A stretch of DNA of 64,000 bases from Pleurotus djamor (Eukaryota; Basidiomycota; Agaricomycetes; Agaricales; Pleurotaceae). The notes beneath the pieces are model-generated. The model searched no databases. It was not told the DNA's origin and saw only the letters and a program-made list of their open reading frames with translations. Below, piece after piece: positions 55,584 to 64,000 of this stretch (position 1 is the first letter of the stretch; each line of letters starts with the position of its first letter). The translations under genes and the position numbers were made by a program. The stretch is from positions 62,001 through 126,000 of the forward strand of contig JAPEVF010000003.1 of the NCBI GenBank assembly GCA_029747585.1, given 5' to 3'.

Positions 55584-56754
55584 TTATCTATCGAACCAAG
55601 TCCGCAGGATCCATCCTATAGAGCCAGCCGCAACAATGCTAGCAGCAAGGGCAGTTTGAACTTCAGGTTGACCGACGACAGCGTCAAGTATCGCATCGAG
55701 ATGTTTTCGAGAGAGTGCTTCCGGTTTCAGTGTAGGCTCTGGTTCTGGCTCTGGTTTCACCTCGGGTAATGGCGATGGTTGGGGAGCCAAGGATTCGCTG
55801 AGAAGGGCGGTTTGGGTCCGCAAGAGGGCTTCAACCTTAGAAAAGCGATCGTCAACCAACGTCGAGGTTTCTTGGCTAAGCTGTTCGACTTTCTTCTCAA
55901 ATGTCTGAGCTAGTCGTTTACGTTTCCATGGTTCAACGACAAGGATGGCCATAATAAAGACCAATAAGTTGAGTCCGAGAACGGCCAGGGACCCATATGT
56001 CGACGCGCTGCGGATCTTGTCGGACCAAACTTGTTCTTCGTGGTAGCGAGCAAGGATAGTGCGCATCAGCTCGCTGAACTCTCGTTCAACGGCTGATTCG
56101 AGCTCTTCCACGGCAAGTTTTGCGCGATGTTCTTCCTGTTCGTAGAGGTGGTCCTGGCGCACGAGGGTGGTAAAGCGGCTGACATCACCATCCGTCCAGG
56201 TTGATTTGCGCGACAGCAAGTCATTCACTTCTTTCTGTGACTTGGATCGTTGAACCAAGGCTTGCTCGTGCGTGGTCTTGGCTTCCCGTGCAGCGGTCCG
56301 GGCTTCATTGATTCTGTTTTCTGGGACGCGAAGGGAGAAATGGGGTCGATATTAGAAGCTACAACCAAGTTTAGCCAGTTGGACGCACACCTTGGTCAAC
56401 AACCTTCTTCTTCAAGGCCTCTATCTCTTCGTAGCCAGTAACTTTGTTTAGCTGTGGCCCCAACTGAGAAAACCGTTCCTTGGCCCGCAATGTGAAGCAT
56501 TCGGTGTAATTGTTGAACGCAGCAGTTGCTGGGCCCATCCATTCCTGAAGGATTTGCGCGGATTGCAGTCGCCTGTCCGCTATGGGCTGGGTTGCTCCAG
56601 GAGAGTCTGAACTCTCCGGGTCTTTGGGTCCGTCATTGGGAACGTCGACGATGATAGGCTGTTCCGATGCAGTAGGTTTCGGTGAGTTTGGAGGAGGGTG
56701 TATCGAAGAGAACAGTCTCGAGCGCGCAGCAAAGGGCCGTGACAGTCTCAACAT
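55584..56754 (-). CDS. MDM33: She9/Mdm33, mitochondrial inner-membrane protein
   Basis: She9/Mdm33 shapes the mitochondrial inner membrane. Two exons (56754-56391, 56320-55584) give 366 residues. The N-terminus MLRLSRPFAARSRLFSSI is a mitochondrial targeting sequence. A long coiled-coil region follows: LNKVTGYEEIEALKKKVVDQ, across the intron to ENRINEARTAAREAKTTHEQ, then KEVNDLLSRKSTWTDGDVSR and FTTLVRQDHLYEQEEHRAK. A membrane span (SLAVLGLNLLVFIMAILVVE) is followed by EPWKRKRLAQTFEKKVE, all signatures of the family. A Pro/Glu stretch and a second hydrophobic segment (ALAASIVAAGSIGWIL) close the protein. The start codon overlaps a possible upstream ATG of the divergent RhoGAP gene. Confidence 0.93.
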
Positions 56755-56863
56755 GCCCGAGAGGCACAACTTGACTCTTGCTCGGCGTTCACGACGACGG
56801 ACGCGACTGGCGCTTAAAGGCATTTCGCGTTCTGGCGAAGTTCCCACGCCGTCTGTACCTTCC

Positions 56864-59419
56864 ATGCCACCGCCTGGCCTCAACCTCAAGCAACGTCTGG
56901 CGGCGCTGTCGCTGTCGCCGTCATCGCCATCAGCGTACTCGGGACATTTCAATCACCTACCACAGACTCCCCAATCACCGGTTACGAAAGTAAAGGCCCT
57001 ATTCAATGCACCACGCATGATGGGGCGGCGCGGTCAGGCTGAATCAGGGCCACACCAAGGAACCCATGTCGCAGCGCAGGGGGTCCTGGACGAGGTCATC
57101 GGCAAGATGATATTCCAGGCTGGGGTTGACTATGAGTCTGTGTCATTTACTTTCTGCGAGGCGTCTTTGATCCAGTTTCATTGATATGCTCTGTCGACCA
57201 GAACTCGGCCAATGTGAGTTTCATATTTGATTAGACGAGGGACACGATGCTTATAACTTGCTAGGGTTGTCATGAATGCATCAGCGCTACCAGACCCCAA
57301 AGAAGTCAACTATGACATGCTGTTGTCGTATGGCATACATTGTGTTTATTAGGTCGTATGCTAATTTCTGGCTGGTAGGCGCATACTCGCTTATCTGGAT
57401 CTTTACGGTAAAGCTCACCTGCANGATTGGGTCTGATTGTCTGAAACCANNGTGCAGTCGAATCGGACTACACCGTAGTGTTCTTTGCCTCTGGAGCGAA
57501 ACATACTCCAGGATGGAATTGGATATGGAAGGCNTATCGCAGTCTCAGCCGAAAGTATAGGAAGAACTTGAAGCGTTTGTACATCGTNCATTCGTCATTC
57601 TTCTCGAAGAGTATGTCGTTATGTCGTTAACATCGAAATCACAATGTACAACGCTCACCAATCATTTAGTGTTATTTTCACTTGCTGGGGCGATCATAAG
57701 GTGGTCGTATCTCTGCACACAAGCCTCGACATCGTTGTTCATCCCGAGAATAGTCCTAAATTCTTCCGCAAGCTCGAGTACGCCAATAATCTGACCGAGC
57801 TAGCGTACCTAGTGCCAATCACACAAATTGATATCCCACCAGCCGTGTACCAGTACGTGTATTCTGTTGATCCCACCTAGTCAATTGGCGTTCATTGTCT
57901 AATGTAGGGAGAACTCGAAACATGAGAGTCAAATTACCTTACCAACAACAACGCGTTCGAGTATGTTTGGCGTACCCTTGGAAGACATGATGGGCTATGA
58001 TGGTGAGAAGGGTGGCATACCACGGGTGGTGAGAGACTCCATCCAATTCTTACGAGAAACCGGTGCGTTTTCACCTAACTTGGGACATATGTCGCCGTTT
58101 GACTCGCCTCTGTTGCATCAGGCATGACTGAGCAAGGACTCTTCCGCCGCTCCCCTAGTTCCGCATTATTACGAGCTGCCCAGGAAGCCTATGATAGAGG
58201 CAAGCTGTTTGTTACATTTCATCTTCAAACCGTCTCCTAAATCCGTTCATAGGCAACGTCGTCTCTTTACATACCTTTGGAGACCCTCATCTCGCTGCTG
58301 TTCTTATAAAGAAATATCTGCGCGATCTTCCTGAACCTCTTTTCCCCGAAAGCCTATATCCTGTCATCTGGCGCTGCCCCTTTCCTACCAACGAGAACGA
58401 CATCGCCCCCGTGTTGTATATTCGAGAAACCCTGTTGCCGCATCTAATTCCCTGTGCATATATCCTCCTCAGCACGATTCTCCGTAAGTGCTCGGCCTCA
58501 TCCCAGGGTCACCGTTCTAATGAACGTCGTATAGACCTTATGCATGATGTTTCTCTCCGCTCGCAAACAAATTTTATGGATGCCCATAATCTTGCCATTG
58601 TCTTGGGTCCAAACCTCGTATCTGGGAGCAATCCTTTACAGGACGTGATGATGTGTGGTGTCCCTGGTGGTCCACGAATGACTTCTTCACCGCCGTCTAG
58701 TCCGGCTACACCATCTGCTGGAGAACGTAAGAATACCCTCGGTTTAATCCTCAAAATATCTATTCAACGATACTACGAGATTTTCGATGAAGTACATGAC
58801 CGCAGCGAAGCTCTGCCACCGCCTCGCGAGTCCGCATACAACCCTTCGTCATCCACGCCTTCCCAGTCTTCGTCGGTTTCAGGGAGCCCTCAACCTGAAC
58901 ACGCAAGCTACCGGTATTCTTATCAAGACGACGAGGACATTGACGATGCTATGCTTGTGATGCCCATTGGACCAGCTTCACCACGCAATGCGAACCATGG
59001 ATCGCCAACCCCGGCAAGTCCCAACAATAACAATCATGCTGCTCCGAGTGCCTGGGGTGCGAACAACGCCCCCGCTCCGTACAAAGTACGACAGCGTAAA
59101 CCACGAAATCCGCAAATCGACCCATCAATTGGTGCACGTTCCCTCTACGCGGGTGCAGCAGGCGATGGCCGCGCCACAAACGCTGGTGGTAGTCCGCGTG
59201 GCTTGGCCCCGAGCACGAGTAAAGCGCGTTCGATGATAAGCATCGAGAAAGGGAGTACATCGGGCGCTGGAGGTACGAGGAGGGGANTCTATATCCATTG
59301 GTAAAGGGACAACGAGGAAATCTGCAGGGTCCGGTGTTGAGGCGATCAGTATCACTGCTCCTGGGTTTTTCACGTCGCCCGATAACGCACCACCCGTTCC
59401 AAAGCGGACAGGATTGTGA
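56864..59419 (+). CDS. CRAL-TRIO and RhoGAP domain protein (Ecm25/ARHGAP1 type)
   Basis: A GTPase-activating protein for Rho-family GTPases with an N-terminal lipid-binding-like domain. The ATG at 56864 is preferred; one at 56753 overlaps the SHE9 start. The N-terminus is Ser/Pro-rich. The CRAL-TRIO part reads YTVVFFASGAKHTPGW, then SRKYRKNLKRLYIVHSSFFS, then KFFRKLEYANNLTEL. The GAP domain contains FGVPLEDMMGYD, PRVVRDSIQFLRETG, EQGLFRRSPSSALLRAA with the catalytic Arg, KKYLRDLPEPLFPESLY and MDAHNLAIVLGPNLV. A Pro/Ser/Asn-rich tail follows, then a short last segment ending PVPKRTGL. N-rich patches at 57424-57588 blur two exons, and the N at 59287 causes a frameshift, probably a sequence error. 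About nine introns. Confidence 0.87.
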
Positions 59420-59707
59420 TTTCGTCCTTGGGTGAAATCACCCAATGTCTTTGCGTGGATATACCATTTTATTTATCTCTTCGGCTTACAACACCTTGTA
59501 TATTATCTTGTGCACGACGCCTGGTTTGCAAACTTTTGTCACATCTTTTCCGATTACTTCTGCCTCTTTTCATGCAGGTGAAATGGCCCAACAAAGGGGT
59601 TCACTGCGTGGTCATCCTGATACGACATTCAATGACCGGAGTACCGTCGGTCGTATAATATGGGCATTGCACGTTCACTATTCAATGCTCACCGGCACCA
59701 TGTAGGC

Positions 59708-59836
59708 GCGGGTGGTCAGACAATTTATATTCCTTGGTAAGCGGACCACAAGGAGGGCGTTGAGGCGATCAGTATCACCGCTGCTGGATATTTCGCGTCA
59801 CCAGAAGATGGACCATTCCTAAGCGGACAGGACGGG
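59708..59836 (+). pseudogene. Decayed duplicate of the RhoGAP gene's 3' end
   Basis: The sequence from about 59708 resembles the last coding part of the RhoGAP gene (59281-59419) base by base, with gaps. Shared runs include TTGAGGCGATCAGTATCAC, CCATTCC/CCGTTCC and AAGCGGACAGGA. The copy has lost its frame and has no stop at the matching place. It lies about 300 bases after the functional stop, in direct orientation. Confidence 0.8.
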
Positions 59837-60112
59837 TGACACTGCCAACCGATGAGTTAGTCTTATGGGTGTACTATCTTGGTGCGTAATGCTTGGTAGC
59901 CGACGTCCTCGAATGCCGACTTGGCGGCCTTTTGTCGAGTTCATGTATACATATAACCATTCGACGACGATTCCAAGTATACNAAAAAAGCGGGGATTCT
60001 ATGATCGTAAAAACATGTTGCCCAAAAGAAGGGGAGTGGATACACGGCCAGTAAATGTATGCTAGCGAGGAGTCATAATGAACGAAGTGAAAGCACGTAA
60101 TAAAGTATTCCT

Positions 60113-62493
60113 TCAACTCCAGACATCGAGCATCAATCTCGAGCGTTCCTTCAACAACTTCACCTCCGCAGCACCCTCAACCTCTGCCGATCCACCCTTC
60201 GCTTCACCAAGGATGCGAGCAAGCGTCTCTTCGACAGCCTTACTCATACTCTTCGCATCACCGCAGATATAGATGTACCCCTTGCCGTTGATGATCGCAT
60301 CAGCAACCTGATCACGATCATCCCACAACAAATCCTGGACATAGATCTTGCTTCCATCAGCCTTATAGGGGGGTTCACGGGAGAAGGCGCAGTGCATGGT
60401 GAATTTTCCGCGGAGCTCTTCTTTGTATTGTGCCCATTCATCCTTGTACAAGAAGTCCTCGGTGGATTTGCGGCAGCCGTAGAATAGCGTTATGCGACCC
60501 CAGTCGGCAAGAGCGTCAGGTCCATTTTTGTCGATTGAGCGGCGGGCGAGAGCGACACGTTCTTGGACGAATCCGCGGAAAGGAGCAACACCCTAGTAAA
60601 TTNAAAAATTATTGGGGTTTGAAGAGAGGGAAGCGAGTACGGAGTTTACGCACAGTACCAGGACCAATCATGACAACAGGGCTCTTAGGGTTGGTAGGCA
60701 AGCGGAAAGTAGAGCGCCTAACATGGATCGGGGCCTTGTAGATAGTATCCTGCTTGTAAGCTTCACGGGGACCTTCGATGGCATAGGATGGCATAGAGGT
60801 AATAGCCGCCTTGGAATCCTTGCCCTCAGCGATCAGAGGAGCCGTCTCGCCGTTCGCGGCATATTTAAGGTTGAGCAAGAAGTTGGAGCCAACACCGAAG
60901 ACCCAGCGTCCGCTAACACGGTCATTAGGGATAGACTCGTACTTGAGGACAACGGCCGTGACGTGAATAGAGTTGGCGTGCAACTTGGGGCTGGAAGAGA
61001 TGGAGTAGTACCGAGGTTGAAGACGAGGGATGGACGATACGATGATGTCGAAAGGAATGGTCCAAGCGGCGGTGTTCTCGGGCGAAGGGGGGACGCTGAT
61101 ATCATTGCCAGCAGCGAGCTGAAGGACTTCACCAAGCTTGAGGCAGCCGTTGACGACGAGGTTGTGGTATTCTTCCTTGTTGGTGCTGAGTGATTTGAGG
61201 ATGGTCTCGGCCTCGGGTTTAGGCGCAAACTTGGAAAGAGTTCCGAGGATCTGACGTCCGACAACAGCGCTGATATCGATGTAATGGCGTAAAACGGTGG
61301 CGTAGGTTGTGGGCACGGGGAAAGGAACCTTGGCGAGAGCAGGATCGAGTGATTCAATGCCGATGACGTTGTCCTTTTTGTCATACAATCCGAGGGCGCA
61401 GAGCAAGCGGTCGACTTCCACATCTGGGTTAGAAGGCCACACACCAACGTGATCACCGTGTTGATAGGAAATACCAGAGCCTTCAATGTTTAGTTCGATG
61501 TGGACGCAGTTACGGTCAGCAGTGTTCTGGAAGAGCTCACGCGCCACAGAAATCGCTGCGGGGTAGGGGTTCTTGGCATCGTGGATGCCCTTGGTCTTGG
61601 TCAAGGCACGAGCAGACAATTCACCTGGTGTGGGCAGAAAAACATGAGGCGACTGGTGGGTACACTGGGCCAAACCACTTACCAAGGTAAACCTTCTCGG
61701 CGGGATGGGAGTCGAGCTCAGTAACAGTGAAGTCGGGGCTATCACCGCCCTGGCCTTCTTCGACGTTCATGGCAGTCGCGAAAGCCTCCCACATGCCGTC
61801 TTTCCATTCAAGGTAATCTTCCTCCATGCTCTTATCATCGTCACCTTCACCACGTTCGCCAATGCGAATGGCGCCCATCTTGGCGAGAGCGTCATCGACA
61901 TCGCGACCAATCTTGTTGTAGTGCTCGTATGTCTTGTTCCCGAGACTGAAGATGACATACTTGAGACCGTCGAGCTTGTGCTCACCGTTGGTGAATTCGA
62001 AAGACTCTTCCTGGAGGTTCTGCATGAGAGTTACAGCGTTGTCCGTTGGTTCACCCTCGCCGTATGTAGCCATGACGAAGAAAGCTGCGCAATCCTCGGG
62101 AAGTTGATCCAAATTCTCGAAGTCGTACTCCTCCGGGTCGCAGACAAGAGAAGCCAGACCAAACTTGGACTTTGCTTCCTTGGCCAGACGGATTGCGTAT
62201 TCCTCAGCAGTACCGGTTTGTGAACCATAGAAGATGACGAGGCGCTTTTTCTGGATAGAAATAATTAGGTTTTGAGTACCAAACCCTGCGTGGCAAATAT
62301 AACCTGAACGTACCCCTTCCTTCATCTTTGCGATGAAATCCCTGGGATTACCGGAACCATTGCTAGCCTTGGATGCTGCTACGGGTATTGACTTGGGCTT
62401 CGACGGTGCGAATATTTGGTCCTTGAAGAGATAGAGAGCTGCGAGGGCGACGCCGACTGCGAGAATGACGACGTCCGACGACGGAGACGCCAT
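60113..62493 (-). CDS. CPR: NADPH-cytochrome P450 reductase
   Basis: Transfers electrons from NADPH through FAD and FMN to P450s at the ER membrane. The start at 62493 gives MASPSSDVVILAVGVALAAL, an N-terminal anchor. The FMN domain has RLVIFYGSQTGTAEEYAIRL, then FFVMATYGEGEPTDNA and YVIFSLGNKTYEHYN. The FAD part has SGISYQHGDHVGVWPSNPD and RLQPRYYSISSSP. The NADPH part has SPVVMIGPGTVAPFRGFV-type sequence across an intron (about 60596-60652), then LFYGCR, IYICGDAKSMSK and the C-terminal RLMLDVWS ending in the usual Trp region. Introns lie near 62250-62310, 61630-61680 and 60600. All cofactor motifs are intact. It is convergent with the RhoGAP gene. Confidence 0.95.
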
Positions 62494-62908
62494 GGTGAAA
62501 AGGAATAAGATGGAAGCTACGAGAAAAAGGAAGGCGTGTGAGAAACCGAATGCGTGTTCCACCCGCGCAGCCTCCGAAACACGTACATTATTCAATTAAG
62601 CGATAATAATTTGCAGCCTCTAGGAATTAAAACCGGAGCAGAACGTCTCGAACGACGAGCTCGATAAGGAAGACGATGAGGGAAGGGAGGAATGGTGTGA
62701 TGTGATGGTGGTGGTCCCTAATAAAGGGTTGGCTCAAAAAATACACGTCCGCTTCTCCCACACGCAAGGCCGAGCCGATGACTGCTTCTCGATGACTCGG
62801 TTGTCGCGATGGTCGCTTCCGTGCAGATTTGCTACCAGTCGGTTATCATATGTTCGATTTACAAGGATTAGGACAGATGTAAGTTACATTTACACGAACA
62901 AGAAGACA
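62494..62908. other. Promoter region of the P450 reductase gene
   Basis: Non-coding between the reductase start and the 3' end of the SET gene. It has CT-rich sequence on the minus strand near 62640-62690. No other gene is seen. Confidence 0.5.
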
Positions 62909-64000
62909 TCAAGGGCCTCCAACGGAAACAGCAACACGAGTGCCCCATGCACGATGAGATTGTGGGTCCTGGATGACCGCGAGCATCTCCTTGGCTTGTT
63001 CACTACCCTCGCCTAACTCGTACCTATACCATTCCAGAGCTAGCCTGGCCCATGCGAGAACCGCATCGAAACTAGATAACCAAGATATATATCAATCAAA
63101 AGGGTCATTCATACAAGAAGCAGGCTCACTCAGAATGCGCTGCAGCGACCCAAGCACCATCGGCAGCAAGTCTTCCCCTTTCACTCCAGTAGCCTTCCAA
63201 TTCCCCGAGCGACCAGATTTGTCGAGCCACTCGCACGGCTTCCGGTCCATCAATCGTCCCTTGCCCCCAAGATGCGAGGCGCTGATACTTATCTGACATG
63301 CTACCCAGACGCTGGTCAGATAAGCTCGACTGCTTCGGTGGGAGCGAGCAGACGGAGCATGTACATTCAAAGCCGTAGGTCTCGGCTAGATATTGTCTTG
63401 GTCCCCGGTCAGCCAACGGGATGGGGTTTTCCATATACGAACTGCGTACCTGCGTTGGGCTCGAGGCTTCTTCGTGTCCGTGTAAGTCGTCAGCAGTTCC
63501 TGGGACATTGTCATAAGTTATCCGCGAAGCAAGTCTCTAGGTGGGGAGAAATACCTACTTGACCCTTCGGGATCTTCTTTAGTGCGTGCACAACGAGAGC
63601 ACCTTCAGACTCTCTCCAAGAGTAGACCGAGTTGAAGGCGCTGGAGCAGCCATGATTCAGCCGAGCCATTCGAGGGAAGATGCCAACACCTTCACCAGCA
63701 CTAACGGCATTGGTTTGGAAGATGGCTAGTGCCACTTCTTCGGGATGCTCCTCCGGCTTGAGGTGCTTCGGAAAGTTTACGTAGGATAGATTGAAGAAGG
63801 CGTCGCGTTCGGATTGTGATTTGTGAGCAAGAGACGTCCATATAAGTTTCGCAGGAGAAGAGGATACTGATCAAGTACGTGAATCGTAGTACAATTCAGT
63901 GTAAGGGAAACTTACTTTGAGATGGGACAATAAACAGTGGTTTCTCGTGGATGAGGAGTTGACCTTGCTTCATGACTCCAGTTAGCACAGTTCTAGCCAT
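62909..64000 (-). CDS. SET-domain protein (SMYD-like), 5'-partial
   Basis: SET-domain proteins methylate lysines on histones or other proteins using S-adenosylmethionine. The gene runs off the window at 64000; the terminal ATG there may be internal. Visible parts: QGQLLIHEKPLFIVPSQ, then SPAKLIWTSLAHKSQSERDA, then MARLNHGCSSAFNSVYSWRE, where most relatives read NHSC, then GALVVHALKKIPKGQ. After an intron come QYLAETYGFECTCSVCSLPP with a post-SET type CxCxxC and further helices (VARQIWSLGELEGYWSERGR). The last exon begins FDAVLAWARLALEWYRYEL. Three or four introns. The fungal SET/post-SET layout without a MYND finger in view is common; target unknown. Confidence 0.85.

Overview
The window looks like nuclear DNA from a mushroom-forming basidiomycete (Agaricomycetes). 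Most genes are cut by several introns of about 50-70 nt with GT..AG ends and CTAAC-like branch points. Gene spacing is tight, with many divergent pairs. Several families are typical of this class: a seven-membrane-span fungal family, F-box and F-box-like proteins, a P450 with its reductase, GH79 and CE8 carbohydrate enzymes, and small Cys-rich proteins. There are no rRNA genes, no CRISPR array and no recognisable transposon. Many isolated N characters occur, often beside homopolymers, and some coincide with frameshifts in otherwise intact genes.

Layout. 0-2.6 kb holds the C-terminal part of the cohesin-release factor WAPL. 3.8-5.3 kb holds a multi-pass membrane protein. 6.5-9.2 kb holds a secreted protein with three Lys/Asp repeat blocks. 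9.4-13.5 kb holds two secreted proteins on the minus strand: a pectin methylesterase and a protein with a duplicated domain and Ala/Pro linkers. 15.2-18.5 kb holds a Pep12-type syntaxin and a quinone oxidoreductase. 18.5-23.5 kb is gene-poor, with a possible decayed membrane-protein gene and a 31-residue micro-ORF behind a TATA box. 23.5-30.2 kb holds an alpha/beta hydrolase, a nucleolar ribosomal-L1-domain protein and a CaaX-ended protein. 30.6-36 kb holds an M64 metallopeptidase, tRNA-Phe(GAA) and a cytochrome P450. 36-43 kb is dense: a nucleoside deoxyribosyltransferase-like protein, a HIT protein, a DUF202 membrane protein, an F-box protein, a 2-oxoglutarate/Fe(II) oxygenase and an F-box-like protein. 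44.6-48.2 kb holds mitofusin (FZO1) and a small Cys/His-rich protein. 50-53.6 kb holds a GH79 glycosidase and a DUF6914-like protein. 54-64 kb holds a squalene-synthase-like enzyme, She9/Mdm33, a CRAL-TRIO/RhoGAP protein with a decayed copy of its own 3' end downstream, NADPH-cytochrome P450 reductase, and a SET-domain protein running off the window.

Links between genes. The reductase is the redox partner class for P450s such as the one at 33.5-35.9 kb. With the squalene-synthase-like paralog and the 2OG oxygenase, the window holds several terpenoid-type activities, but they are spread out and interleaved with housekeeping genes, so a cluster is only an inference. FZO1 and MDM33 both act on mitochondrial shape. 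The most distinctive structural observations are two microexons at catalytic motifs: 7 nt completing the iron-binding HxD of the 2OG oxygenase, and 20 nt carrying the HGTLG loop of the hydrolase.
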